Positions 23,987-35,955 of a stretch of DNA of 64,000 nucleotides are shown piece by piece (position 1 is the first letter of the stretch; each line of letters begins with the position of its first letter). Made by a program: the position numbers and the translations under genes. The stretch spans positions 3,274,001 through 3,338,000 of the forward strand of contig CM067541.1 of assembly GCA_034509755.1 (NCBI GenBank). The letters run 5' to 3'. The DNA is from Anisodus tanguticus (taxonomy: Eukaryota; Streptophyta; Magnoliopsida; Solanales; Solanaceae). The notes below the pieces were generated by a model. The model saw nothing but the letters and a program-made list of their open reading frames with translations. It was not told the origin of the DNA and made no database searches.

Positions 23987-24879
23987 ATATCACCTTGTTA
24001 TAGCAACTGACCACTGATTTTCTGTTGTACCTCATTTATATCAGTTTATATTTCTTGAACAAAATGCACTTATATGTATTAGATTTCTGAGGGGCTTATT
24101 TGAGCTAGACTTTTCTTTTCCATGTACTGTTGGATAGAAAAAAGAAAAAAAGAAAACAAACATCAAAAGAAGAGGGGGGGGGGGGGCAAAGCAAGGGGGA
24201 TTCACGGGGATGAAGAAAACCGTCCCATTATATGAATATGATTGCTGTGATGTTATATTGGCCAAACTGGAAGTACTACCCCTGAATTTTTTTTGTTGTG
24301 ACACCATGAATAATAAGCTAAATATGTTTACTTAATTTGAAAGAAAAAAATTATAGAGGAAAACAAGCAAGAATGTGCTTATACACAGCATTATCAAAAA
24401 TCACTCGATGTGGTTTCCAAATTGATATTGATTACTGTGATGTTTTAGCTGACCAGTAAGTAACATTGAAAGAGGTTTATAGAAGTTCTGGGTAGATTTA
24501 ACCCACTAGCCAAAACAAGGCAGAGTTACCAAACAAAGCAGATCAATCTTCTTAAATCGATTCCTACCGGACGTAAGGAGGGAGGAAGCAGATGCCTTCA
24601 CTGGGTAAATATTGAAAAATTCCTCGAGGCCAATGGATGTCGCGTTGTATCATATATGTTGTAGCCAGCAAGTTCTCAAGCAACACTTTAACTAAGCTGA
24701 TGAGCCTTTTCGCTTAGGCCAAGACATCCAAGGAGACACCTCAATGATTCTAAATTGATGTTTACATTTCCAAAGATGATATCAAGCAAAACTAGTTGCA
24801 GTGCACGTATCACCTAACCATACTCGTTCTGATTCTCAGTCTTCTAGTATCCAAACTTCTTTCATTCCCCGACTAATTT
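23987..24879. other. Intergenic, polyG tract, no gene
   Basis: Contains a 13-base G run (about 24174-24186). No coding region supported. Confidence 0.45.
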
Positions 24880-24990
24880 TTACAGCCTCCACCTGAATTT
24901 TGTCATTGCTTCGCCCTTGGATGTCATCTCATTGAAATGATAAAATCCATCATCTAAATCTTCTAATGATGTAAACTTGTCATGACCACG
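24880..24990 (-). pseudogene. Possible duplicated PPR tail relic
   Basis: Minus-strand translation gives FTSLEDLDDGFYHFNEMTSK followed by a short tail ending at TAA (24880-24882). This lines up loosely with the last repeat of the neighbouring PPR protein (LEEALSYFDEMISK...RTRLL). It is preceded by a CACAG acceptor-like site. The match is short and imperfect, so it is only suggestive of an old tandem copy or an alternative 3' exon. Confidence 0.35.
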
Positions 24991-25187
24991 AATCCCGAAC
25001 AAGGACTAGAATGGACGAACCTGTGAATCACAAATCATTATTTACCAAACCCCCCATCGAATTACCAGCTCTGCAACTCAAGGAATGTATTCATCATGCT
25101 ACTTGAGGCCTGGAGTCTACATCACCCGTTCTCCAAAGTGGGGGGTAACATTGGAGATAAATTTTCTCAACAAATACACTCTGCAAA

Positions 25188-25271
25188 CAACAACAACAAC
25201 AACATACCCAATAAAATCCACAACGTGGGGTCTGGGGAGGGTAGAGTGTACGCATACCTTACCTTGGTAGG
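25188..25271 (-). mobile_element. TS-type SINE, strongly truncated
   Basis: On the minus strand: ACACTCTACCCTCCCCAGAC, then GGGTATGTTGTTGTTGTTG. Flanked by AAATACACTCTGCAAA (25172-25187) and AAATACACCCTGCAAA (25272-25287), a 16-bp TSD with one mismatch. Confidence 0.85.
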
Positions 25272-25622
25272 AAATACACCCTGCAAAGTAAAAACCAATG
25301 TACAAGTGCATTGCTTTGAGAATTGACATGACAAGAGGAAAGAGTTATCAAGATTTCATGTCTCCAAGATTGTTTCTTAATATATCAGCATAAGAATGTA
25401 GAAAACTTGTTACAAGCCAAAAGCTCGCTCCAAATTCCTCTTGGCCCAATTTGAGTACCTCTGCCGGATAGACCTCAACTGAAAATTGAAGAGTAATGAC
25501 AGCAAGTGATTTAGTTCAATAGCTCCTCATTTTGGGGAAACCCCTCCAAATGCTTTTTTTTCTTCTCATTTCCAATGCAAACAAATAGCATGCCAAGCAA
25601 AAACGAATTAGCTGAGCATGTG

Positions 25623-27107
25623 TTACCTAGTATTCTTATCCTTCCTTTCCCTCTTCGTTATTTCGGTCTTCATCGATTCCTTTCCTTTCTCCTTTAACTT
25701 GATGTTCATGGCATCCACCAACAATCTTGTCCTTGGCTCGGGCACCATACTCTTCGATATCATCTCATCAAAATAAGACAAAGCCTCTTCTAACCTTCTC
25801 CCTTCAAAAAGACCATGAATCATAATTGTATACGATCGTTGATCGGGTCCTAGCCCGCTCCTCTCCATCTCATCCCAAGTGTTCTTTACTTTATCTTGAT
25901 TATCCCAGCTCATAAACAACCTTAACAACAAATTGTAGACATCTCCAGTCATCTTACACCCATTTTTATTCATCCTTTCCAAAATCCCAATAGCTTCCTC
26001 AGGTGCCTTGGCAGAATTCAACAAGTAACCATAAGTTCTAGCATTTGGCAGACAACTCTCCCCCTTCATTTCCATCTCGTCTAAAAGCTCATAAACTTTC
26101 TCCATCCTCCTAATCTTGCATAAATTCTTAATCAACGAATTATAAGTGGCAACATCCGGTAAACAATCTCTCTCATTCATTTCGCCGAAAATCTCAAGAG
26201 CTTCCGGAATTCTCTTCTTGAAACACAATCCATCGATAATACAATTGCAAATAGCAACATCTGGCTTACACCCTTTTTCCCACATTGTCTGAAACAACTT
26301 CACCGCCGTGCTTATCTTCCCTGATTTACATAACGAATTAATGAATATCCCGTATGTAAATTTATCCGGCTTTAACTTTGAAGTCACAATATCATTCCAA
26401 AACCTCTTCGCCTCGCTTAAACTCCCCAAAACACACCATCCATTAAGAATGATATTCCGCGTCTTAATACAATCCTTAAACTCATTTTTCTTATTATGGA
26501 ACAAAAACTCAGCTGCCTCAGCATGCTTGAATCGACATAAACACACGAGAAGCGTTTGAAAAGCAATAAGATCAAGCTCCAAACCCAACATTTTCCTCTT
26601 ATAGAAAAACTCTATTGCATCTTCAACTCTATGGGCTCCACAATATCTATTAATCACAATACCATAAGTTCTTTCATTAACCAAATTTTTTCCTCTCTTA
26701 GACATTTCGTCGAACACTTGGTTGAGTTCTTGAAAACGTCTCATACGTCCAAGAATATCGAGTATTTCATTGAAAGATCCAGTTTTTAGTGAATACCCAC
26801 TTGCTAATACCCATTTGAAGAAGGTAAAAGCTGGTTTCCAATCAGAACGGTGTCGTTTAAGCACATCAAGAATGAAATCTTCAGATAATGTAAAGTTGTA
26901 TTGATTGAGAGATTGAAATATGTCAGTTAATGATTTATTTGCTTCAATCTTGAGAAGGGTTTGTACTTTTAATGCATAGTTCTCACAGTCATCGGATTTT
27001 GTGTGAATTTGGTGATGAAAGGGAAGTACCCTTTTGTTTGATAATAGATATATGTGTTGAAAACTGCATAAACGGTGAATTTTCCGGTAGAGTTGTTTAG
27101 TTGACAT
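25623..27107 (-). CDS. P-class pentatricopeptide repeat (PPR) protein, organelle-type
   Basis: An intact intronless ORF of 494 codons, as is usual for PPR genes. The N-terminal 40 residues are rich in Arg, Lys, His and Ser and nearly free of acids (MSTKQLYRKIHRLCSF), consistent with a mitochondrial presequence. From about residue 147 there are roughly nine 35-residue P-type repeats, for example TYGIFINSLCKSGKISTAVK (251-270) continuing to WEKGCKPDV, and TYNSLIKNLCKIRRMEKVYE (321-340). There is no E, DYW or SMR domain; the protein ends in a Lys/Arg-rich tail. Such proteins bind specific organelle RNAs through residues 5 and 35 of each repeat and help to stabilise, splice or translate them; this target is unknown. 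The overall pattern recalls Arabidopsis At3g15200-like proteins, from memory only. No frame damage is seen. Confidence 0.9.
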   Translation of the reverse strand: MSTKQLYRKIHRLCSFQHIYLLSNKRVLPFHHQIHTKSDDCENYALKVQTLLKIEANKSLTDIFQSLNQYNFTLSEDFILDVLKRHRSDWKPAFTFFKWVLASGYSLKTGSFNEILDILGRMRRFQELNQVFDEMSKRGKNLVNERTYGIVINRYCGAHRVEDAIEFFYKRKMLGLELDLIAFQTLLVCLCRFKHAEAAEFLFHNKKNEFKDCIKTRNIILNGWCVLGSLSEAKRFWNDIVTSKLKPDKFTYGIFINSLCKSGKISTAVKLFQTMWEKGCKPDVAICNCIIDGLCFKKRIPEALEIFGEMNERDCLPDVATYNSLIKNLCKIRRMEKVYELLDEMEMKGESCLPNARTYGYLLNSAKAPEEAIGILERMNKNGCKMTGDVYNLLLRLFMSWDNQDKVKNTWDEMERSGLGPDQRSYTIMIHGLFEGRRLEEALSYFDEMISKSMVPEPRTRLLVDAMNIKLKEKGKESMKTEITKRERKDKNTR

Positions 27108-28190
27108 TGGACAGAAAATGAATTTTCCGGCTTATGCCGGGAAGAGTGGATTTTATTGGAACGAAAGCAAGAACAAATGCAAAAGATGTAGTGTGTCCTC
27201 TTAATACAATTGCCAATTAAATTTTCAGTATTAAACTTGGTACAAGTTAAAATTCAAGTTAGGACATAGTCACTCCTTCCCAATTTATAATTTGTTTGGG
27301 CACGAAATTTAAGAAATAAAGTAAAATTTTTGAATTTGTGATCTAAAATAAGCTAAAGATATTTGTATGGTTGTAAATCATCGTTAAACGTAAGCTGTAA
27401 AATTTAAAATTAAAATTATTGTTAAATAAGTAAATGTGTCATTCTTTTTTACCGACTAAAAGAAAAAGTAAGTCATATAAATTGAGACAGAGGAAATAAG
27501 AAATATGGAGTATGAAAAATTGGGAGATTTCATTTACGCCGTTAGATTGGATATGAAAATTTCTATTGGATTTTCGATTTTCAGATTTCTTAAATTACAA
27601 TCCAAATAAACTCGGATCGAATTGGATTTCTTTATTTAAGTTTCGGATTAATTGATTTAGATATTTTGGATTTTTAATTTTGACTTTTGAGCCTAAAACA
27701 AGCTTATTAAAACAAAATTCATGTGACTCAGTTACCAAGTTACTGATGTTAGCATCATATGAAACCAAATTAGAGCTAGAAATATGTGGCCTTCGCTTCT
27801 CACTGCTTACAAAGAAGAAAGACTGTCTGCCGTGGGTGAGAATGAGACTTGAGAAAGAAGAAAATTCTATATTATATTCAGTTTAGTAGAAAATTTCATA
27901 TTGGACTTAATATTATAATGAGTAGAGTTGTGGGGTACTAATCTATTAGATCTTTGGACTAATTAGTATTGTCACATATGATATCGGTAAGGCTAAATAT
28001 AAGTTAGGCATAAAAATTTGGATTTCGAATATCCGAAAATTCAAAGTACTAAATCTGATATTTAATCCGAAATCCAGAGCTTTTAAATATAAAATTCAAA
28101 GACCAATCCATAATCTGAAATCCAATCCAAATATATGTGTATTGAATAAATCAGTCCCATGCATGAACGACCTTATAAGAATCATATGTA
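27108..28190. other. PPR 5' flank and intergenic DNA
   Basis: Immediate upstream region of the PPR gene, then a probable Stowaway relic and AT-rich DNA with no gene. The ORF at 27680-27886 has no recognisable similarity. Confidence 0.5.
27272..27497. mobile_element. Probable Stowaway-like MITE relic
   Basis: The left end ACTCCTTCCCAATTTATAA and right end TCATATAAATTGAGACAGAGG are imperfect inverted repeats of the Stowaway consensus type, about 226 bp apart. It is diverged and the ends are uncertain. Confidence 0.55.
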
Positions 28191-28195
28191 ATATT

Positions 28196-29545
28196 TGTTG
28201 GAAATTTGCCTTTGGCGGGGAGATGCGTCCACCCATCTTTGATGAATTAAACACTAGTGTTCCGCATGTTGGAGACCTTGTCTCTTCGCACATGCATGAT
28301 CTACGAAGTGAGTAGATGACCGTAGGGCCAAGAATCGTTAAATTTCGTTGAGAAATGAAAGAGATATTGGTCCACGAAGTAAGGTGTTTAAGGCATGGAA
28401 ATGTGGTGTGGGACACAAATCTACCACATCGGTGGGAATAGGAAGAATTGCTCTCTATATGTGTCTCAAATTGGTAAAGGGTTTGGGACCCCAAGGGGTA
28501 TCCCATGTGTTTAAAGGAGGGAAGACCTAGATGTGCTTGGGTTCAAGGCTAAGCCCACACGCGCGCCGCCGCCGCCCGTCCGGTCGGGTTCCGGCTCTCG
28601 GGCTCTCTGATATTATCTTTTTGGACCAGAGAACTCTGGCAGATGTACAGTTTGATCCCTGAAGTTTCAATATTTACAGTTTGATCCCCAGAGTTTCTGG
28701 GAAGGTGACGGAAAGGTTGGACTGCATTTTTGGAGCATTAAACAGCCATTACTTGGCTGATTAACTCTCCATTAACAGCCCATTACTTGGGCAATTGAGC
28801 AGCCTCCTTCAAGACCTTAAATCAGCCTCACTAATGGCATTTAACATGCCATTTACAGCCCTCCTAATGGCCATTAACAGCCATGTTTGGGCGGTTGATC
28901 GACCCCTTCTCCATGCTATATATTGAGCCTCTTTTGGCTCAATTCGTAGGCGACAAACAGCGAGAAAACACACTGAAAACAGTGACGGAAATACAAAACA
29001 GAAGGCTGAAAACAGTGAGCAAATTGTGACGAAAATCAGTGAGCAAACCCTCACATATACACAAGCTATACACTACAGAGACACACTATATACACAGAGA
29101 CAAAAGAGAAGAGTATTGAGAAACTCTTCCTTTCTATTCCATATCTTCAGCAAGTCGAGTCATATTTGTTTTATTCGGCAGGCTCAACCTATTGGCTTTG
29201 TAGTGTTGAGATTAAAGTGTTGTTTTATCTTGGGAGACTATTGTCCACTAACGTAAAAGCATATATACGGGGCAATCTTGTCTTAAGGATAGAGGGCTAT
29301 CCTCGACTCAACACACAACGTTGTAACTATCCAGATTTAGTTGTTTCTTGATTTCAGGATATCAAGATTCAAGACACAACAAGCTTGCGGCAGTTCTCAA
29401 CATTGGCTTTGCAAGGTGATCAAGATTCAAGACACTAACACACTTGCGACAGTTTTGAAGATTGACCATTTATTTATCCTTTCGAACATTTGTAATAGTT
29501 ATTACTTCCCGTACTGCTTTATAAAGTACAATTAGAAAACCAACA
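28196..29545 (+). mobile_element. Solo LTR (plus orientation), 1.35 kb, family A
   Basis: Starts TGTTGGAAATTTGCC and ends AAAACCAACA, with a perfect 5-bp duplication ATATT at 28191-28195 and 29546-29550. It contains a TATA-like GCTATATATTG near 28915-28925 and GC-rich CGCGCGCCGCCGCCGCCCG at 28559-28578. It is reverse-complementary to 10110-11509 with small differences throughout. No coding sequence or partner LTR. The superfamily (Copia or Gypsy) cannot be told from an LTR alone. Confidence 0.9.
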
Positions 29546-29550
29546 ATATT

Positions 29551-30291
29551 TCCCACAAATTAATAAAGAGATACTTCAAAGTGGTAATCATATGTGTATA
29601 AGTATTCCATACAACTGATAGCCCTTGAAGCATCAGTCTGGTAGTATAGGCGCGTTAGTCTGGCAGTCACAAGCACATTAGTTTGGTAGTTACAAGCTCA
29701 TTAATCTGACAATTATCATATGTATACGAGGCCCTCTTTGTGGCTCAACAATTGTAACATGCATACGAGACCTATTATGGCTCGGCAGATTAATTATTAT
29801 GCTTATATGAATTGTTTGTTGTAACAAAGGTAAAGAATAGATAAAATGCATACGATTCTAAAAGTTACAGTGAACAAATTCCAGAACATCGCTGCAGACA
29901 ATGATCCAAAGATATCATCAGAAAGGCTCAATAGAATGTCAATTTAAGTAAAGTAAATTATGACATGTGACTTCATAGGGTATTCCTTAGTCCCATGATG
30001 CATTCATTCAATTATGTTTCATTTGTTTCTTGTTTCAGTTTCAATATTTGTATTGTTATTCTGTCTGCCTTACATACTTTGTACAATCTATATGTACTGA
30101 CGTTTCTTTTTTCGGAAACGCTGCATTTGTTATATTTCATATTGCAGGCTCAGGTATGCACGTTGGAAGACTCCCCCATTAGGCACTATTGTCATCCAAC
30201 TGCTAATGAGATGAACTCTACTTTCTTCTGGAGTTAGTCAAGTCTTGCACTCTTTTATTTGTACAATAACATTATGGGTAGTTTGGGACCC
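29551..30291. other. Unassigned stretch between LTR copies
   Basis: Contains repeated phrases such as 'agtctggcagtcacaagc', 'agtttggtagttacaagc' and 'catacgagaccta', so it may be a decayed retroelement interior. No coding frame can be followed. Confidence 0.4.
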
Positions 30292-30301
30292 TGTTCCAAC
30301 A

Positions 30302-31347
30302 CTTCTAAGTGAGTAGATGACCGTAGGATCAAGGATCGTCAAATTTAGTTTAGAAATGAAAGAGATATTGATCCACGAAGTAAGATGTTTGAGGCATGAA
30401 AATATGGTGTGGGACAAATCTACCACATCGGTGGGAAAAGGAAGAATTATTCTTTTTATAAGCTTGAAAAATGGATAAGGGTTTGGAACCTCAGGGGGTA
30501 ACCCATGTGTTTGAAGGAGGGAGGACCTATGTGTGCTTGGGTTCGAGGCTAGCCCCACACGCGCGCCGCCGCCCGCCCGTCCGGTCCGAGCTTGGGTCTC
30601 GAGTCATGGGCTTTGGGCTTTGGGCTTCGGGGCTACTTTTGATATTGTCTTTTGAACCCCAAACTGTTTAGTATTTATAGTTTGGTCCCTGGAGTTTCAG
30701 AAAAGATAAAATTAGGAAGAGGAAGGCAGAAAGTTTCTGCCTCTTGGGATGGTTTTGGAGCATTGGATCTCCATTACAAGGCACTTGAATTCGGCCATTA
30801 TTTGGCTGATTGTAACCCCTCAATGAGTGGCATTACATGGCTATTGAAAGCCATTAGTTGGCTAGTTGAGAGGTCATCCTCCTAAACACTATATATTGAG
30901 ACCTTACTCTTATTTGAGGGCAAGAGAAAAAGGAGAAAACAGGAAAAAAAGAGCAGCAGAAACAGTAGAAAGAAAAGATCAGAAACTCTTCATTTTCCTC
31001 TAAATTTTCCATTATTCAGCAAATCGTTTCATGTTTGTTGTATTCGTCAAAATCAACCTATTTGCTTTGTAGTGTTGATTAGTTGTTGTTTTATCTTGGG
31101 AGACTATTGCCCGCTAACGTAAAAGCATATATACGGGGCAATCTTGTCTTAAAGATAAAGAGTCATCTCTCGATTCAGCCACGATTGTAACAATCCAGAT
31201 TTAGTGTTTCTTGATTTAAGGTTATTAAGATTCAAGACTCAACAAGCTTGTGGCAATTATAATCTTGGTTGTTTGTTTATCTTTTCGAACATTTGTAATA
31301 TTTATTTACTTTCCGTACTGCTTTGATTTCAACAATTATATCCAACA
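30302..31347 (+). mobile_element. Damaged LTR of family A
   Basis: Matches 28296-29545 in the same orientation, from AAGTGAGTAGATGACCGTAGG through the GCGCGCCGCC patch and the ATATTGAG TATA region to TTTCGAACATTTGTAAT and a final CCAACA (31342-31347). The first 100 or so bases of the LTR are missing, and the sequence is more diverged than between the two solo LTRs. The 9-bp word CCAACACTT occurs at both junctions (30296-30304 and 31342-31350), so a deletion or recombination at that word is possible. It interrupts the 5' LTR of the plus-strand Copia element. Confidence 0.78.
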
Positions 31348-31542
31348 CTTGCTAGCAACTTCTTAAAAGCCTCGCATCATCTTCCTGAAAAGCCTTGCAA
31401 CAACTTCTTTTTATCTATAAATAGAAAGTTAATTCAGTTCATTTATACATAATTTTGAAGAGCAATAAAATTATCTCTCTCCCCCTGCTTTTGTGGTTAT
31501 ATCTTTTGTTATCTCTTGTACTTTTATTAATATTTTATAACA
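31348..31542 (+). mobile_element. 5' LTR remnant of an old plus-strand Copia element
   Basis: AGCAACTTCTTAAAAG, TTTCTTTTTATCTATAAATA, AATTCAGTTCA and TCTCTCTCCCC match the 41990-42120 region in order and orientation. It ends in TTTTATAACA, directly followed by CGTTATCAG, a primer-site-like sequence. The upstream part was replaced by the family A LTR. Confidence 0.75.
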
Positions 31543-32016
31543 CGTTATCAGTACTAGACTATGAACGCTTTTTTTGAAAATATTTGAAGATAGCCGGAAG
31601 AGTTGGCGATACTATTTCATTTCAATGTTCACAAATTATCATACTTTTATTTGGTGTATTTCTCCTTGTTTTTGGATCCATGTAGGAATAGAGCGGAAAG
31701 GAGAATCACTCCAGGAAATCATTAAGAGGCATGAATACTTCCTTGCCTTACAGTTGAGTTAATAAAATGTCGCCAGTAGCAATCGTAAGTAGTATCTTTT
31801 AGCATCACTGTTTTATTTATGCATCGTAGCAAAGTAAGAATCAACTTAGTATGATTTCATGATTGGCTGAGGTAAGCATAATCATTTCCTTATTTCTAAC
31901 TTATCAATGTGGGTTATGTTTTCTATTGCAATTGGTATCCCTAAATTCTCTTCCTTAGTATTCCAGCTTTGAAAAACTCATAGTAAAAAAAAAAAAAAAA
32001 AAAAACCATAAGAACT
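31543..32016 (+). mobile_element. Leader/internal start of the plus-strand Copia element
   Basis: From the primer-site region to the junction with the minus-strand Copia. No gag frame is readable. A 22-base A run occupies about 31984-32005 near the junction. Confidence 0.45.
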
Positions 32017-32364
32017 TGTGATCTTTCAGGAGAGTATTTTCTATTAATTTAGATGAATATCTGAAAGAAATAATCCTTGATTATTTTCATTAATTGAAAG
32101 GCTATATATATAATTTACATATTTTCATAATAGGAGAATTTTATTCCTAAAACCTTATTCTACTTGGATACCAACTATACAATTATGGTAATACATATAT
32201 TATGGTAAGTGTACAATACTAATTACACTACAACATTACCTAAACTAGGAGACTAAACATTACCTAAATTATATACTCTATATACGGTAACCGAGAGGGA
32301 GAATCCGAGAGCAATATATACAATATACACATGTATATTGTGTGTATATTTTGTATATTTAACA
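32017..32364 (-). mobile_element. 3' LTR of the minus-strand Copia element
   Basis: On the minus strand it begins TGTTAAATATACAAAATA immediately after the polypurine tract GACTGCGGGGGGG (complement at 32365-32377) and ends AAAGATCACA. About 348 bp. No partner LTR survives. Confidence 0.7.
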
Positions 32365-33097
32365 CCCCCCCGCAGTCATAGCAGGCGGTCTGACTGTCCC
32401 TAAAATCTTCAAAAAGGACCAAGGGAAGACCCTTTGTAAAGATGTCGGCAATTTGATATCTCGACGGGACATGGCATACGCGAACTTGACCACGAACAAC
32501 CTTTTCACGGACAAAGTGAATGTCCATTTCGATATGCTTAGTGCGTTGGTGCTTAACCGGATTACCAACAAGGTAGATGACACTAATATTATCGCAATAA
32601 ACCAAGGTTGCCTTCTGAATGGGACAATGAAGCTCTAAAAGCAAATTATGTAACATATATGATTCCGAGACCACATTAGCTACCCCTCAATATTCAGCCT
32701 TGGCACTTGAGCGAGATAGAGTCAACTGACGCTTTGCAGACCAGGAGACCAAGTTGTTGCCAAGAAACATACAATAGCCCGACGTAGACCGTCTGGTGTC
32801 GGGACAACCACCCCAATCAGCATCCGTATACGATACAAGTGTGGACGTCGAGGAAGGATATAAATGCAAACCATAGTCAAGTGTACCTTGAATATATTAA
32901 ATGATGGGTTTGAGTGCATTCATGTGCTCAATTCTGGGATCATGCATAAACAAACACACCTGCTGGACAACATATGTAATATCTGGTCTCGTAAAGGTAA
33001 GATACTGAAGGGCCCTTGTAAGACTGCGATAGCGGGTCGGATCCTCGTAGGGTACGCCAGTCGCGGCACTCAGCTTGGGCTTAGTACCAACTAGGGG

Positions 33098-33316
33098 TGG
33101 CCAGTGGGCCGGGCTCGGGTCTGGCGGGCCGGGTCTGGCGGGGTCGGGGCGGGACGATCCGGGGGGTCGGGATCGGGACTAGCGGGCCTAGCGGGGTCGG
33201 GTGCGGGCGGGACTGCTCCGGTCCGTCCCGATCCCGATCCCGTCGGTATCGGGGCGGGGCGGGCTCGGGTCGGGCGGGGCGGGGTCGGGTTTTCCTTTTT
33301 TTTTTTTTTTTAAATA
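33098..33316. repeat. hAT left subterminal GC-rich array plus poly-T
   Basis: Variants of CGGGTC, GGGGCGGG and GGGCTCGGG recur for about 190 bp and then give way to a run of T. The array stands out against AT-rich surroundings. It is likely the transposase-binding subterminal region, and its G-runs could form quadruplexes. Confidence 0.85.
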
Positions 33317-33519
33317 ACATATGTATAAAAAAAACTCAATAAATAAAACAAGATAGTGTAATAAAAACATCCCAAGAAATTTGTTTTTGTGCCTCTTATA
33401 TTATTTAATAGACATATGATTTTTTTGTAATACAAATACAATTGTCTAAAATCTAAATTGCAACTTTATGGTGTTGTCCAAAAGTTGCAAATTACATAAT
33501 AAAATTGCAATTAAAAAAA

Positions 33520-35955
33520 TTACATTTTCAAAAAAATCTGTTCTAATTGCTTGATGATTTCATGTGGTTCTTCGGTTGGAATAGGTATTTGTTGGTCAAA
33601 TTGATCCACGTCGCTTCCACTACCTTCGGTTAAGATTTCGTTGTAGTTTTCATCATCTTCTTCGTTGATCTCCGGTTGACCGCACCTTCTCCGCTCCGCT
33701 CGTATCCAATCTCCGAATAATCCGCAATTTCCAAGTTTGTCTCCGGCCAATGAGTGTCTGTGGTCTCCTATTTGATATCTGCTGCCGAGAAAAAGCGCTT
33801 TCCGACGCGATTGATGACGCTTGAATGTTCAAAACATCTCGAGTCATCAATGAAAGTGTCGGAAAGGTCTTCTCATTCCCCTCCGATATTTCAAACAAGT
33901 CTTCTTGTCCATCTTCATTGATAACTTCTTGATACGGTACGAGCCCCGCAAAACAAAAATATCCAACTCGCTAATTTGGTTAGTAGAGGTACGGCCGCAC
34001 ATTCTATTTACGAGGCTTTCAATACTAGCCGCAGAAACAACATGTCTTTTGTGAGGTTGTGTTGAAGATGAAGAAGATGGTATGGTAGCCGTACGTTACT
34101 AGCATTTTCTTGTTGATAAAATCTATATATATTTTTGCGGTGGTGTTCTACGCTATTCAACACTTCTTCTTTAGTTTGTTCAATAGGTGGTGGGTGATTT
34201 AGATTTTTGGGACTTGGAGGTGGTAGTACTTCTATACAATCGTAAATAGTTTCAATTAGTAATTTAGTACCGTCTATTTTAATAGTAGGATTTAATACAG
34301 AACCAATAATATAAATAGAAGGAATAGGAATAAAATATTTTTTTATTTTGACAAACATTTTTTTAATATTTGCCTTATAATTTGGTTTTTCCATATATTC
34401 ACTAAGTAATAAAAATATTAGAGTTATATAAAATAACATAGTTGAAATAGTAGGATAATATATACCGGAAAATTCTTTTGTTGCTTGAAAAAATTTCTCT
34501 AAAAATACAATAAGTTCGGAAATTTTTTCCCAATCACTATCTAAAATCATATCGGTGGCTTTTTATTATGAGAGTTAAAAAATAAAGTTATAGGTAATTT
34601 ATAGTCATAAGCAACAAGGAGTTGCTCGTATAAAGAATTCCACCTAGTGGATACTTCTTGTGGAATTCTTCTAAAAGGTAGTCCACAATCATGACAAATT
34701 TTTTTATATTCTTTTCTACGTTGTACTTTATTACTTTTAAAAATAAAGTTTATAGCAAATTGTATTTTACTAAGAATGTCTTCAAAAAGTGATAGACCAT
34801 CCTTTACAATTAAGTTATATATATGGCACGCGCATTTTATATGAAAATGGTCCGGAAAAGATGGAGCTAAACTATTTTTTAACATTGTAATTGCGTAATT
34901 GTTATTAGAAGCGTTATCTAATGTAATAGTCATAATTTTATCGGTAATTCCGTAATAATCGCACACTTGATAAATATTTTACGCAATAAAAGTACCAAAG
35001 TGTGCCTATCATCTATATATCTATACGCTAAAATACGTTTTTGCATAGACCATTTATAATCTATCCAATGACAAGTTACGGTTAAATAATCATGGCCGTT
35101 AGTACTACGACCTATATCGGACGTGATAGATACTTTGCCATTAAAATGATATAATGAAAAACGTAAATATTGTTGATATTCATGCGCAAATTTAAATACA
35201 TCTCTCTTAACGAGTTGACCTAGGAAAACCGTTAAAAGCGGGATTATATATATCTCTAATGTAATGAATAAAACCGGGAGATGAAGGAAATGAAAAGGGC
35301 AAACCCTCCACAAGCAACTAATTTTGATATTGCTTCCCTATCTCTATGTTTGTTGTATTTAGAGCCTACAATTCCCCCCGTCATAGGGTTAATTTGACCA
35401 CCGTACTTGGTCGGGACGATATCGTATGTGAACCTTGTCCCGATGGAGCGCCGTTTGCGCACCCGGTTTTGAAGCTTTGGTATTGGGCATACCTATTTGG
35501 ATGAGCACTTACTACTTGTCTAATTAAACCCCCGTCCCACCGTGACCTTTTCCAGTTTTAAATTTTAAAACATTTTTACAAATTTTACATATGGCTACTT
35601 GATTCTCTACGTCCCTATCAAAAAATGTCCATGCATCGATTTTAATGGTCGTTTTTTGGACCTCGTCTCATACTAGGGGGAATAGGAGGTATTTCGGTTG
35701 AAGGTGCACTAGTGGGCGTGTTGTCATCAATATTAGTGGGTGTATCGTCTAGATCATCGTCTAAATTAAAGTCTTCTTGAGTTCCGAAAATAACTCCTCG
35801 TCTAAATCTAATGGTATTGTAGGAAAATGTTGAGTATCAACAAAATCATCCTGTGTAGGAATAAGATGACTAGAAGAAGTACCCTTGCCCTGGTTGCCTC
35901 TACTAGAAGAAGCACCCTTACCCTTACCCTTAAACATACCTTTTAATCCTTCCAT
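33520..35955 (-). pseudogene. hAT (BED-finger, ricesleeper-like) transposase pseudogene
   Basis: Reads from the ATG at 35953-35955 to about 33520 through several frames. It has Gly/Lys-rich and Ser-rich N-terminal low-complexity sequence, a BED-type zinc finger with CKIC, the hAT catalytic core (aspartate in LDNAS; conserved STRWNS) and the C-terminal hATC domain. Frameshifts separate segments near 35460, 35250, 34950, 34550 and 33900. An active relative would cut and paste elements sharing these ends. Confidence 0.82.

Noticed and set aside
33097..33342. Overlapping ORFs on both strands giving Gly/Arg- or Pro/Arg-rich proteins
   Set aside because: They are translations of the hAT subterminal GC-rich array; they overlap on both strands and have no family resemblance.
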